Below are positions 10,887 to 19,884 of a DNA stretch of 64,000 bases, piece after piece (within the stretch, counting starts at the first letter, position 1; every line of letters starts with the position of its first letter). The notes below the pieces were generated by a model, which was not told where the DNA came from, did no database searches, and saw nothing but the letters and a program-made list of their open reading frames with translations. Location: NCBI RefSeq assembly GCF_018986735.1, contig NZ_CP065521.1, forward strand, positions 1,054,001 through 1,118,000, given 5' to 3'. The translations under genes were made by a program, and so were the position numbers. Source of the stretch: Schaalia sp. 19OD2882 (GTDB lineage Bacteria; Actinomycetota; Actinomycetes; Actinomycetales; Actinomycetaceae).

Positions 10887-12025
10887 GAGTCCTTGCCGCC
10901 CTGTCCGGCGGGGTCGACTCGGCCGTCGCCGCCGCCCTGGCCGTCGAAGCCGGACACGAAGTGGTCGGCGTCCACATGGCACTGTCGACCAGCCCCCAGG
11001 AGTGCCGCATCGGCTCACGCGGCTGCTGTTCGGTCGAGGACGCCGGGGACGCCGCACGTGCGGCTGAGCACTTGGGCATCCCCTTCTACGTGTGGGACCT
11101 GGCCGAAGAATTCGAACGCACTGTCATCGCGGACTTCGTCGACCAGTACCGCCGCGGTGCCACCCCGAACCCCTGCGTGCGCTGCAACGAGTTCGTCAAA
11201 TTCCGCGAGCTGGCCCTGCGTGCGCAGGTCCTCGGCTTCGACGCGGTGTGCACGGGCCACTACGCGCGCCTGGTGGCAGGGCCGCACGGCCCCGAACTCC
11301 ACAGGGGGTGGGACCTGCTGAAGGACCAGTCCTACGTCCTGGCGGTCATGGGAGGCGAGCAACTCTCACGGGTGCTGCTGCCCCTGGGGGAGGCTCCGTC
11401 GAAGGCCTGGGTCCGCGCCGAGGCCGCACGGCTGGGCCTCGGGGTCGAGTCGAAGCCCGACTCCTACGACATCTGCTTCATCCCCGACGGCGACACCCGC
11501 GGCTTTCTGCGCGCACGCCTGGGAACGGCGCCCGGCGCGGTCGTCACCGATGACGGCACGCAGGTGGGCACCCACCAGGGCTACTGGAACTTCACCGTGG
11601 GACAAAGACGCGGCCTCGCCCTGCCAGATCCGGCCCCCGACGGGCGACCCCGCTACGTGCTGCGCACCGACCCGGCGAAGAATGTCGTGGTCGTCGGCCC
11701 GGAGGAGATGCTCAGCGTCGACCGGATCGATGCCCGCGAGGTCGTCTGGCTGGCCCCGGACGATGCGGCTGACGAGTGTGCGGACACCGGCTGCGGCCAA
11801 GTCCTGGCGCAGGTGCGTGCCCACGGCCGGGCGCTTCCCGTGCGCCGGTTGACGTGGGAGGACGCTCCCTGCAGCGCCGGGGACCAGGGGGCGGCCGCCG
11901 GCGGCCTGACGGTCGAGTTGGAAGAGCCCATGCGGGGTGTGGCCACCGGCCAGTCCCTGGTCCTGTACCGCGACAGCCGCGTCCTGGGACAGGCCACCAT
12001 CACCGGGGCGGGCCGCACCCCCTAG
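10883..12025 (+). CDS. mnmA: tRNA-specific 2-thiouridylase MnmA
   Basis: Inserts sulfur at C2 of U34 in tRNA-Lys, Glu and Gln, using persulfide sulfur. The 380-residue protein has the PP-loop ATP site [12 protein letters not shown] at the N-terminus, the [12 protein letters not shown] motif with the first catalytic Cys, GHYAR, and DICFIPDG with the second catalytic Cys, then [13 protein letters not shown] and a C-terminal beta domain. It overlaps the desulfurase that probably supplies its sulfur. The start is the ATG at 10883 after GGGGGGAGAG. Confidence 0.95.
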   Translation: MRVLAALSGGVDSAVAAALAVEAGHEVVGVHMALSTSPQECRIGSRGCCSVEDAGDAARAAEHLGIPFYVWDLAEEFERTVIADFVDQYRRGATPNPCVRCNEFVKFRELALRAQVLGFDAVCTGHYARLVAGPHGPELHRGWDLLKDQSYVLAVMGGEQLSRVLLPLGEAPSKAWVRAEAARLGLGVESKPDSYDICFIPDGDTRGFLRARLGTAPGAVVTDDGTQVGTHQGYWNFTVGQRRGLALPDPAPDGRPRYVLRTDPAKNVVVVGPEEMLSVDRIDAREVVWLAPDDAADECADTGCGQVLAQVRAHGRALPVRRLTWEDAPCSAGDQGAAAGGLTVELEEPMRGVATGQSLVLYRDSRVLGQATITGAGRTP

Positions 12026-12036
12026 GATGGTGCCGC

Positions 12037-12117
<81 letters not shown>

Positions 12118-12251
12118 CTCCTTGCTGCGTGACCCCGTCGCTGCGCGACCCCGGCTCGCGGCCGGCCCTCGCCCGGGCGACTGAGGCATGCCTCACGTCG
12201 GGTACGCAGGTCCCAGGAATCCGGTGAGGGTCTGCGCCACGATGGGGCACC

Positions 12252-13043
12252 GTGCTCACGCTGACCCAGAACATCGACGCCCAGTGCGACGCCGCAGCCC
12301 ACAAGGCCCACGGCTCCGCCTCCATCGCCCGCTACTTCGTTGCCGCCATGATGGCCGGAGCCTTCATCGGACTGGCCGACGTCTTCATGATCACCGCTGC
12401 TGTCCCGCTGCGCGTGGCAGGATCGGCGGCAGCCCCCTTGGCCGAGGGCGCCGTCTTCGGCATTGGCCTGATCCTCACCGTCTTCGCAGGTGGTGAGTTG
12501 GCGACCTCGGCCATGATGATCCTGCCCGTCGGCCTGCTGGAGCGGCGCATCGGATGGGGACCCGCAGGACGAGCCTTCATCCTGATGGTGCTCGGCAACC
12601 TGGCGGGAGCCGCCGTCCTGGCGGCCCTGGTCCTGGGCTCGGGGATCATGGCGCCCGACAGCGTGGGCGGAGAGGCTCTGGCGGTGCTCATTGCCGCCAA
12701 GACACACAAGTCGACCATCAACCTGTTCTTCCGGGCGATCCTGTGCAACATCCTCGTGTGCTTGGCGATGTGGTCGGTCACCCGCACCAGCAGCGACGTG
12801 GCCAAGATGATCCTCATGGCGTGGTGCATGGCGGCATTCGTGGCATCGGGCATGGAACACGTGGTCGCCAACATGACCACCTTCTGCCTGGGCCTGTTCC
12901 ACCAGGTCGACCACGCCACCTTGTGGGAGACGGGACGCAATCTGGGCACCGTCCTGGTGGGCAATGTCATCGGCGGCGCCTTCTTCGTCGGCCTCGCCCA
13001 GTGGTTCGCCTCACGCACGAAACCGGAGGAGGGCCGGCACTGA
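12252..13043 (+). CDS. Formate/nitrite transporter (FNT) family channel
   Basis: Pentameric membrane channel for small monocarboxylates or nitrite. The 263-residue protein has six hydrophobic segments; the FNT hallmarks are visible as AGAFIGLADVF in the first helix, AKTHKSTINLFFRAILCNILVCLAMW (half-helix plus signature region, about residues 150-175) and GNVIGGAFFVG in the last helix. Substrate cannot be decided: no formate-lyase or nitrite-reductase gene is nearby. The GTG at 12252 is the first in-frame start giving a normal-length N-terminus. Confidence 0.88.
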   Translation: MLTLTQNIDAQCDAAAHKAHGSASIARYFVAAMMAGAFIGLADVFMITAAVPLRVAGSAAAPLAEGAVFGIGLILTVFAGGELATSAMMILPVGLLERRIGWGPAGRAFILMVLGNLAGAAVLAALVLGSGIMAPDSVGGEALAVLIAAKTHKSTINLFFRAILCNILVCLAMWSVTRTSSDVAKMILMAWCMAAFVASGMEHVVANMTTFCLGLFHQVDHATLWETGRNLGTVLVGNVIGGAFFVGLAQWFASRTKPEEGRH

Positions 13044-13066
13044 GCGCGCATGGGAGGATGAGGGTC

Positions 13067-13540
13067 ATGGGAACACTCATCGAGGGGCAGTCGGCCCCTG
13101 ACTTCGCGCTCGAATCCACTGCTGGGCGGATTCACCTGTCCGAGGTGCTTGCTGCCGCCGACAAGGGGGTTGTCGTCTACTTCTACCCGAAGGCCTCCAC
13201 GCCGGGGTGCACGACGGAGGCTTGCGACTTCCGCGACCACCTGAACTCCTTCAAGGCCGCCGGGTACACGGTCATCGGCATCAGCCCGGACGCCATGCCC
13301 GCCCTGGAGCGCTTCGTCGAGAACCAGTCCCTGAACTTCCCGCTGGCCTCCGACCCCACTCACGAGGTCATGGAGGCCTGGGGGGCCTGGGGCGAGAAGA
13401 AGAACTACGGGCGCACCGTCGTGGGTGTCATCCGTTCCACCGTGGTGCTCGGTGCCGACGGGAGGGTGGTCCTCGCCAAGTACGCCGTCAAGGCCACCGG
13501 CCATGTGGCGCGCATCCGCAAGGAACTCGGCATCGACTGA
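13067..13540 (+). CDS. bcp: Thioredoxin-dependent peroxiredoxin, Bcp/PrxQ type
   Basis: Reduces hydroperoxides with electrons from thioredoxin. The 157-residue protein carries the peroxidatic cysteine in ASTPGCTTEACDF (about residues 43-55), with a second Cys five residues later that can act as resolving cysteine as in E. coli Bcp. The ATG at 13067 is chosen over one nine bases upstream because GGGAGG is then correctly spaced. It follows the FNT gene by 23 bp and may be cotranscribed. Confidence 0.93.
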   Translation: MGTLIEGQSAPDFALESTAGRIHLSEVLAAADKGVVVYFYPKASTPGCTTEACDFRDHLNSFKAAGYTVIGISPDAMPALERFVENQSLNFPLASDPTHEVMEAWGAWGEKKNYGRTVVGVIRSTVVLGADGRVVLAKYAVKATGHVARIRKELGID

Positions 13541-13665
13541 CATTGCGGGGCGAGGCCTTCCCGACGTGGTGGCGCACGAAGGTGGGCAGGCAACCGTGAG
13601 GCGCGGCCGTCCATGGAGGCGTTCTTGCCGACATCACTGCGTCGTACCGATGTTGCTGCTCTCCT

Positions 13666-13685
13666 GCCGACGTTGCGACGTCGGC
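13666..13685. terminator. Perfect 8-bp hairpin downstream of bcp
   Basis: GCCGACGT and ACGTCGGC pair perfectly around a TGCG loop, about 125 bp after the bcp stop. There is no T-run, so it may be a factor-assisted terminator or a protein-binding palindrome. Confidence 0.35.
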
Positions 13686-13776
13686 CGCAAGGTCGCTGCG
13701 TCGGTGGCCGAGCCACACCGTCGGTAGCAGTTCCGGACAACACCGGGGCTTGTGCCTGACAGCACCATCGGCGAAC

Positions 13777-13890
13777 CATTGCGCACACAATGCATGCCGT
13801 CGATGCCTTGAGGTCGCCATGAAAGTGGCCGGATTTCGGGATTCTGGGCAGTCTCCGAGTGGAGAAGCCAGCAGCATTGTGTGCGCAATG
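13777..13890. repeat. 17-nt perfect inverted repeat enclosing 80 bp
   Basis: CATTGCGCACACAATGC at 13777-13793 is matched by its exact reverse complement at 13874-13890. Each arm is itself nearly palindromic (ATTGCGCACACAAT). No coding sequence is visible in the 80 bp between and no target-site duplication flanks the unit. It could be a miniature element, a pair of operator sites or a long hairpin. Confidence 0.7.
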
Positions 13891-13938
13891 CGTGGCGGGG
13901 CAGAGGCCCGTGCTCATGATGGCCGGGAGCACGAGTGA

Positions 13939-13962
13939 AGCCCGGACCGTGCGGTCCGGGCT
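13939..13962 (-). terminator. Terminator hairpin after the tRNA-Lys pair
   Basis: AGCCCGGACC and GGTCCGGGCT form a perfect 10-bp stem with a GTGC loop, seven bases beyond the distal tRNA-Lys on its strand. A T-tract is lacking, as often in high-G+C genomes. Confidence 0.6.
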
Positions 13963-13968
13963 GGTCTG

Positions 13969-14041
<73 letters not shown>

Positions 14042-14078
14042 GGGACCCTTGCCAGCGCGTGGCGCTGCTTCCGGGTGG

Positions 14079-14151
<73 letters not shown>

Positions 14152-14324
14152 GGTGGTCTGTGACCGAGAGATGACTCTACTCGTACTTTGGCACCGTGTG
14201 CAAAACCCGGGCCTGCGGCAATCGCCACACTGCTTGCCGCCCGCCCACCGGTCGACCTTCGACGGCGCTGCAGGCCCCTCGATACAGTGGGTGTGCTCCA
14301 CAGCGCCCACACCGGGAGGACCCC

Positions 14325-15014
14325 ATGGCCACTGCGACCTCGCCAAGGACGACATCGGCGGTCGCCCAGGACTACCTCAAGTTGCTGTGGGCCCAGGAGG
14401 AGGTCGACGGGGCCGGCCTCAGCGTCAACGACCTGGCCCGCGCCACCGGAGTCGTGGCGTCAACGGCCTCCGAGAACGTCACCCGTCTGGCCGCTCAAGG
14501 TCTGCTCAGCCACAAGCCGTACCAGAAGGTGCACCTGACCGACCAAGGGCGTGCGGTTGCAATAGGCATGATCAGGCGCCACAGGCTTCTGGAGACCTAC
14601 CTTCATGACGCCCTCGGCTTCAACTGGGACGAGATCCACGAAGAGGCCGAGATCCTCGAACACGCCGTCTCGGACCGTCTGCTCGACCGCCTCGACGAGG
14701 TCCTGGGACATCCGGCGCGCGACCCTCATGGCGACCCGATTCCTGCCCCGGACGGTGGGAACCGAGGACCGGTGGCGACTCCGCTGGTCGAGGTCGAGGA
14801 AGGGGCGTCGGTCCGGGTCGTCCGCGTGAGTGACCGCGACACAGACCTCATCCGTGCACTCCACGAGGCGGGTGTCCGCTTGGACGCCGACTTGGAGGTC
14901 CTTCGACACGCCTCCGACGGTCAGATGCGGGTCAGGGTCGGGCCGGATGGCGCGGAAGTGCTCCTGCCCAAGCAGTGGTGCCAAGCGATTCACGTGCTTT
15001 GGCCGCAGGAGTGA
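14325..15014 (+). CDS. DtxR/MntR-family metal-dependent repressor
   Basis: Predicted iron- or manganese-responsive transcription repressor. The 229-residue protein has an N-terminal winged-helix domain (QDYLKLLWAQEE ... VNDLARATGVVASTASENVTRL), a metal-binding/dimerisation domain rich in H, E and D (RRHRLLETYLHDALGFNWDEIHEEAEILEHAVSD broken over residues about 80-120, where HRLLE and HEEAE carry expected ligands) and a C-terminal SH3-like FeoA domain (about 150-229). The ATG at 14325 follows GGGAGGACCCC. TACAGT at 14283 may be its -10 box. Target genes are not evident nearby; the choice between iron and manganese is open. Confidence 0.9.
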   Translation: MATATSPRTTSAVAQDYLKLLWAQEEVDGAGLSVNDLARATGVVASTASENVTRLAAQGLLSHKPYQKVHLTDQGRAVAIGMIRRHRLLETYLHDALGFNWDEIHEEAEILEHAVSDRLLDRLDEVLGHPARDPHGDPIPAPDGGNRGPVATPLVEVEEGASVRVVRVSDRDTDLIRALHEAGVRLDADLEVLRHASDGQMRVRVGPDGAEVLLPKQWCQAIHVLWPQE

Positions 15015-15093
15015 GTGAGGAGCGAAGCGGTATGTGAACTGCGGCGTCGACGAAGGCGCTCCCGCCGCACAAGGTCCTTGGGACAAGTCGGCG

Positions 15094-16047
15094 TCAGGGC
15101 AGGTCGTGTCCGGCTTCCCGCAAGATGGCGGCCTGTCTGTCGAGGGCCGGTGTCCTGAGGCCCGCCCGTCGTGCGCAGGCATGGATCCGCGCGAATCCGT
15201 CGATCCATTCAGGCAGCCCGTGAGTCATGTGGCGCACCACCATGGTCCGCGTGTCCTGCGAAGCCAACATCCCGTGAAGCGCGCGCACGACCAGGGGGCG
15301 TGGAAGCAGGAAGAGGGGCGCCGGCCAGACGCGGTGTGCGGGCAGGCCGCGTGAACGGACCACGGTGAGCCCTTCACGGAATGCGTCGACCATTCGGGCC
15401 AGTGCGACCCGGTTGCCGACCAGGGCGTCGTAGGACCCGGCTTCCAGGATCGGTGTGGCGGTCAGCGACTGCTGCAAGTGGTGCACGGCCAGCCAGGCAC
15501 CCATGCGGGCTTCGCGTCTGACCCGCAGCCCGGCCCTCGTCAGGACGAGGGCGACCTGATCGGCCATGTTCTGGGAATCTCGTGTGGGCGGTGCTTCGAC
15601 GACAGTTCCTTCGGGGAAGACGGTCACATCCACCCGGCCCTCGTCGCGGCCTCCGCCGACCTGCGACGGGAAGCCGATGACGTATTGCTCGCGCCTGAGG
15701 TGCGGGGCGAGCGCCGCTTCAAGGTCCCAGTGATTGAGCATGAACACGATGCACACGCCTGGAGGCAGCCGAGCCATGTCGGGGAGCACCTCGGGAAGGT
15801 GTTGCTGGTCGACGGTGACCAGGACCACCTCCGGCCACTCGGGGTCCATCCGCGTGACCAGGTGCGGCCGGAAGTGCGTGTCGACGTCTGCGTGGCCGGG
15901 GCGTAGGTCGTGCACTGTCAGGGTGACTCCATGGGCCAGTGCCCGGGCCCTGGCCTTGCGCACGAGGAAGCGCACCTCGTTCTGGCGGCAGAGCAGCCAC
16001 CCGTGCGCCAGGCCGATGGTTCCGGCGCCGATGACGAGGATGCGCAT
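15094..16047 (-). CDS. Ketopantoate reductase-like NADPH oxidoreductase
   Basis: The 317-residue protein starts with a Rossmann motif (MRILVIGAGTIGLAHG) and follows the ApbA/PanE layout: an N-terminal NADP domain to about residue 175 and a helical C-terminal domain with GNRVALARMVDAFREG. The usual PanE K-x-x-x-N catalytic lysine region is not obvious (HHLQQS stands where a conserved Lys/Asn helix would be), so it may use another substrate. It starts three bases after the HIT gene stop and is probably cotranscribed with it. Confidence 0.65.
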   Translation of the reverse strand: MRILVIGAGTIGLAHGWLLCRQNEVRFLVRKARARALAHGVTLTVHDLRPGHADVDTHFRPHLVTRMDPEWPEVVLVTVDQQHLPEVLPDMARLPPGVCIVFMLNHWDLEAALAPHLRREQYVIGFPSQVGGGRDEGRVDVTVFPEGTVVEAPPTRDSQNMADQVALVLTRAGLRVRREARMGAWLAVHHLQQSLTATPILEAGSYDALVGNRVALARMVDAFREGLTVVRSRGLPAHRVWPAPLFLLPRPLVVRALHGMLASQDTRTMVVRHMTHGLPEWIDGFARIHACARRAGLRTPALDRQAAILREAGHDLP

Positions 16048-16050
16048 CGG

Positions 16051-16497
16051 TCAGGACAAGGCAGGGGAGGAGACGCTGGTGGGCACGTGTGACTGGTGGC
16101 CCATGGCCAGCAACTGGATGCGCAGGGCCTCCATGGTGGAGTCGAGTTCTTCGGGTGCGGCTTGGCGGCCATGGGCCAGGTTGACGTCCTTCTCCGTGGT
16201 CAGCGGAATGACGTGCAGATGCGTATGGGGCACCTCGAAACCGGCAATGACCAGTCCGGAGCGGGACACGTCGAAGGCTGCCTCTTGGGCAAGTCCGATG
16301 TGACGGGCCACCTTCATGAGGTGGCTGGCCACGTCGGAGGGGGCGTCGGTCCATTTGGCCCACGGCTCACGGGGGACCACGAGGACGTGGCCGGGTGCCA
16401 CAGGGGCAATTGTGGCGAAGGCGACGCACACGTCGTCGGCCCACACGAAACGTCCCGGCCACTGGCCGGAGATGATCTTCTCGAAGACTGTGCTCAT
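16051..16497 (-). CDS. HIT-family nucleotide hydrolase/transferase
   Basis: Histidine-triad protein of 148 residues, probably hydrolysing AMP-lysine or AMP-NH2-type phosphoramidates. The triad is HTHLHVIPL near residue 92, preceded by the nucleotide-binding VAPGHVLVVPREPWAKW segment. The Glu-Val-Pro just before the triad fits the bacterial HINT/Hit branch. It precedes the PanE-like gene with a three-base gap. Confidence 0.88.
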   Translation of the reverse strand: MSTVFEKIISGQWPGRFVWADDVCVAFATIAPVAPGHVLVVPREPWAKWTDAPSDVASHLMKVARHIGLAQEAAFDVSRSGLVIAGFEVPHTHLHVIPLTTEKDVNLAHGRQAAPEELDSTMEALRIQLLAMGHQSHVPTSVSSPALS

Positions 16498-16551
16498 GGG
16501 CTCATTGTCGCAAGACGGCGGAGTCCCGGTGCGTTGACTCGAGGAATCTTC

Positions 16552-16860
16552 TCATTGGCCCATTCGTCGTTCGAGGACCTCGTCGAGCCGGTCGAGGACG
16601 ACGGCTTGGGCCAGTGGGAGATTCGAGACCTGGCAGTGCGCATCGCCCTCCTGCCTGGTGAAACGTGGGACGTCGGCGCGTCGGCCTGCGCGCCTCATCT
16701 CGGTGGCGAGCTCCCTCGCCCGACGCACGGGTTCAGCGGATTCTCCGGATCCCACGAGGAAGAGCGACGGGCATGTGATCGATGACGGGTCAATGGGACT
16801 GGGGCGGTGCTCGCCTGCTCGACAGGCCTGAGAGGCGGCGACGAGGGCGGCCATCGTCAC
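16552..16860 (-). pseudogene. C-terminal remnant of an alpha/beta hydrolase
   Basis: About 100 residues read as the last third of an alpha/beta hydrolase: a strand followed by CPSLFLVGSGESAEPVRRA (Asp/Glu-turn region) and then GDAHCQVSNLPLAQAVVLDRLDEVL, which matches the catalytic-His region and C-terminal helix of this family. The N-terminal half with the oxyanion strand and the G-x-S-x-G nucleophile is absent; upstream sequence is the leuS promoter. No catalytic serine means it is very probably inactive, left by a deletion when the neighbouring region was rearranged. Confidence 0.65.
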
Positions 16861-16895
16861 GCGGACCGCTCGACGGGGAAAGGGCTGCGATGGTC

Positions 16896-16901
16896 TAGGC
16901 T
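16896..16901 (+). promoter_or_regulatory. -10 box for leuS
   Basis: TAGGCT lies 42 bp before the leuS ATG, leaving a short 5' leader with the ribosome-binding site GGGGGAG. The leader is too short for a T-box. Confidence 0.45.
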
Positions 16902-16943
16902 CGAACAGGCAAACGACATCGAAATATCAAGGGGGAGCGCTCG

Positions 16944-19877
16944 ATGAGCCAGACTCCGGGAACGGAACCCGCCCACCGCTACACCGCGGAACTTGCCGGG
17001 CAGATCGAACTGGCGTGGCAGGACCGGTGGGACGAACTCGGCACTTTCAACGCCGACAACCCCGTGGGTGACCTTGCTGGCCCGCTGGCGCAGCGCACTC
17101 CCTTCTTCCTGCTCGACATGTTCCCCTACCCCTCGGGCAAGGGACTGCATGTCGGCCACCCCCTGGGCTACATCGCCACGGACACGGTCGCCCGATTCCA
17201 CCGCATGAAGGGTGAGAACGTCCTGTACACGATGGGCTACGACGCCTTCGGCCTGCCGGCGGAACAGTACGCGGTCCAGACCGGCCAGCACCCCAGGATC
17301 ACCACCGAGCAGAACATTGCGAACATGCGTCGCCAGCTGCGACGCATGGGCCTGTCCCACGACCGTCGCCGCTCCTTGGCCACCACCGATGTCGACTACG
17401 TGCGGTGGACCCAGTGGATCTTCCTGCAGGTCTTCAACTCGTGGTTCGACCCGCAGGCCACCGCCCCCGACGGCTCCACGGGCGCCGCGCGGCCGGTGGC
17501 CGAACTGCGTGAGAAGTTGGAGGCCGGAACCATCGCGGTTCCCGACGGACGCAACTGGGCCGACCTGGACCAGGTCGAACGCGCGAAGGTCGTCGACAGC
17601 TTCCGCCTGGCCTACGTCAGCCAGGCCCCCGTCAACTGGTGCCCGGGCCTGGGCACTGTCCTGGCCAATGAGGAAGTCACCTCGGAAGGGCGCTCCGAAC
17701 GCGGCAACTACCCGGTTTTCAAGCGCAACCTCAGCCAGTGGATGATGCGCATCACCGCCTACGGCCAGCGTCTGGCGAACGACCTGGACACCATCGACTG
17801 GCCCGAAAAGGTGCGCGCCATGCAGCGCAACTGGATCGGGCGCTCCGAGGGCGCCAACGTCTTCTTCGACATGCCCGCGGCCAAAGCCGCAGGTGCCACC
17901 CCGACCACCCTCGAGGTCTACACCACGCGCCCCGACACACTGTTCGGCGCGACCTTCATGGTCGTGGCCCCCGAGCACCCGATCCTCGGTGGCACCTTCG
18001 GCGGGGACGCCACCGACGCCGACTCCCTGACGGTGCCGACTTCCTGGCCGCAGGGCACACGGCAGGCCTGGACCGGTGGACACGCCACTCCGCGCGAGGC
18101 CGTTGCCGCCTACCGCGCGCAGGCCGCCGCCAAGTCCGAGACGGAACGCACTGCCGAGGACCGCGTCAAGACCGGCGTCTTCACCGGCTTCTACGGCACC
18201 AATCCCACCAACGGCCGCCCGGTGCCGGTCTTCGTCGCCGACTACGTCCTGTGGGGTTACGGCACCGGCGCCATCATGGCAGTGCCCGCCCACGACCAGC
18301 GCGACTGGGACTTCGCCCGCGCCTTCGACCTGGAGGTCATCCGCACCATCGGGGCCGCCGCCGACCCCTACGGCCACGACCTGTCCACCTCCGCATACGT
18401 CGGCGACGGTGTGGCCGTGGACAGCGCCAATGACGAGATCAGCCTGGACGGCATGTCGAAGGACGAGGCCAAGGCCGCGATGGTCCAGTGGTTGGAGTCC
18501 AAGGGCCTGGGACGCGGCACCGTCACCTACCGTCTGCGCGACTGGCTCTTCAGCCGCCAGCGCTACTGGGGAGAGCCGTTCCCGATTCTGTGGGACGAGG
18601 ACGGCGTGGCCCACCCTGTGCCAGAGGACATGCTGCCGGTCGAATTGCCGGAGATCTCCGACTACTCGCCGCGCACCTTCGATCCCGACGACGCCGACTC
18701 CTCGCCCGAGGCGCCGCTGGGCAGGGCCGAGGACTGGGTGAACGTGACCCTGGACCTGGGCGATGGCCCCAAGAAGTACCGCCGCGAGACCAACACCATG
18801 CCCCAGTGGGCCGGCTCGTGCTGGTACGAGATGCGCTACACCGACCCCAACAACGACCAGGCGCTGTCGGACGCCCAGAACCTCGCCTACTGGATGGGAC
18901 CGCGTGAGGGCAAGCCCTCGGGCGGCACCGACCTGTACGTCGGTGGTGTCGAGCACGCGGTCCTGCACCTGCTCTACGCGCGCTTCTGGCAGAAGGTCCT
19001 CTTCGACCTGGGGCACGTCCCCGACTCGGAGCCGTACCACACCCTGTTCAACCAGGGGTACGTCCAGGCCTACGCCTACAAGGACGAGCGCGGTCAGTAC
19101 GTGCCCGCCGACGAGGTCGAGGGCGATGAGGAGTCCGGCTTCACCTGGCAGGGCCAGAGCGTCAGACGCGAGTACGGCAAGATGGGCAAGTCCCTGAAGA
19201 ACATCGTCACCCCGGACGAGATGTACGAGGCCTACGGGGCGGACGTCTTCCGCGTCTACGAGATGAGCATGGGGCCGCTGGACCTGTCCCGCCCGTGGGA
19301 GACCCGCGCAGTCGTCGGCTCGCAGCGTTTCCTGCAGCGCCTGTGGCGCAATGTCGTGGACGAGGAGACCGGCGAACTGGTCGTCTCCGACGCCGACGCC
19401 GACCTCAAGACTCGACGCCTGCTTGCCCGCACCATCGCCGATGTCACCGTCGAGTACGAGAACATGCGCGTGAACACGGCGATCGCCAAGCTCATCGTCC
19501 TCAACAACCACCTGACAGGCCTGTCGGCGGCTCCGCGCGAGGTCGTGGAGAAGCTGGTGCTCATGGTCAGCCCGGTTGCCCCGCACATCGCCGAGGAGCT
19601 GTGGTCGCGTCTGGGCCACGAGGGGTCGCTTGCCCGCGTGCCCTTCCCCGTGGTCGAGGACGAGTCCCTGCTGGTCGAGGAGGCGGTGACGGCGATCGTC
19701 CAGGCCAACGGCAAGGTGCGCGCCAAACTGGAGGTCCCGCCCTCGATCAGCGAGGAGGACCTGCGAGCCGCCGCCCTGGAGGCGGCGCCCATCGTGCGTC
19801 TGCTGGACGGGCGTGACCCGCTCAAGGTCATCGTCCGTACGCCCTCGCTGGTGAACATCGTCCTGCCGAAGGCCTGA
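16944..19877 (+). CDS. leuS: Leucyl-tRNA synthetase
   Basis: Class Ia synthetase charging tRNA-Leu, with an editing (CP1) domain. The 977-residue protein has the HIGH signature as HVGHP near residue 70, the CP1 region with [15 protein letters not shown] and the [17 protein letters not shown] editing motif in the middle, and KMGKSLKN as the KMSKS equivalent near residue 750, followed by the anticodon-binding domain. The ATG at 16944 follows GGGGGAGCGCTCG. The 1,251-codon frame antisense to it is a shadow of its codon bias. Confidence 0.97.
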   Translation: MSQTPGTEPAHRYTAELAGQIELAWQDRWDELGTFNADNPVGDLAGPLAQRTPFFLLDMFPYPSGKGLHVGHPLGYIATDTVARFHRMKGENVLYTMGYDAFGLPAEQYAVQTGQHPRITTEQNIANMRRQLRRMGLSHDRRRSLATTDVDYVRWTQWIFLQVFNSWFDPQATAPDGSTGAARPVAELREKLEAGTIAVPDGRNWADLDQVERAKVVDSFRLAYVSQAPVNWCPGLGTVLANEEVTSEGRSERGNYPVFKRNLSQWMMRITAYGQRLANDLDTIDWPEKVRAMQRNWIGRSEGANVFFDMPAAKAAGATPTTLEVYTTRPDTLFGATFMVVAPEHPILGGTFGGDATDADSLTVPTSWPQGTRQAWTGGHATPREAVAAYRAQAAAKSETERTAEDRVKTGVFTGFYGTNPTNGRPVPVFVADYVLWGYGTGAIMAVPAHDQRDWDFARAFDLEVIRTIGAAADPYGHDLSTSAYVGDGVAVDSANDEISLDGMSKDEAKAAMVQWLESKGLGRGTVTYRLRDWLFSRQRYWGEPFPILWDEDGVAHPVPEDMLPVELPEISDYSPRTFDPDDADSSPEAPLGRAEDWVNVTLDLGDGPKKYRRETNTMPQWAGSCWYEMRYTDPNNDQALSDAQNLAYWMGPREGKPSGGTDLYVGGVEHAVLHLLYARFWQKVLFDLGHVPDSEPYHTLFNQGYVQAYAYKDERGQYVPADEVEGDEESGFTWQGQSVRREYGKMGKSLKNIVTPDEMYEAYGADVFRVYEMSMGPLDLSRPWETRAVVGSQRFLQRLWRNVVDEETGELVVSDADADLKTRRLLARTIADVTVEYENMRVNTAIAKLIVLNNHLTGLSAAPREVVEKLVLMVSPVAPHIAEELWSRLGHEGSLARVPFPVVEDESLLVEEAVTAIVQANGKVRAKLEVPPSISEEDLRAAALEAAPIVRLLDGRDPLKVIVRTPSLVNIVLPKA

Positions 19878-19884
19878 GTCGCCC

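Larger units (their letters stand above)
13541..13938. other. Intergenic region with hairpin and long inverted repeat
   Basis: About 400 bp without a credible gene. It holds a perfect 8-bp hairpin (13666-13685), several CGACGT/GTCG-rich short repeats around 13640-13720, and a 17-nt inverted repeat at 13777-13890. Short open frames on the minus strand have no recognisable content or start signal. Confidence 0.5.

Noticed and set aside
13777..13890. Insertion sequence remnant
   Set aside because: Inverted arms are present but there is no transposase fragment and no target-site duplication, so it is kept only as a repeat.
13541..13938. CRISPR-like repeats in the CGACGT-rich intergenic region
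   Set aside because: The short repeats are irregular in length and spacing and no cas gene is present.
16861..16943. T-box riboswitch before leuS
   Set aside because: The leader after the -10 box is about 40 bp, too short for a T-box; trpS and ilvA also lack space for one.
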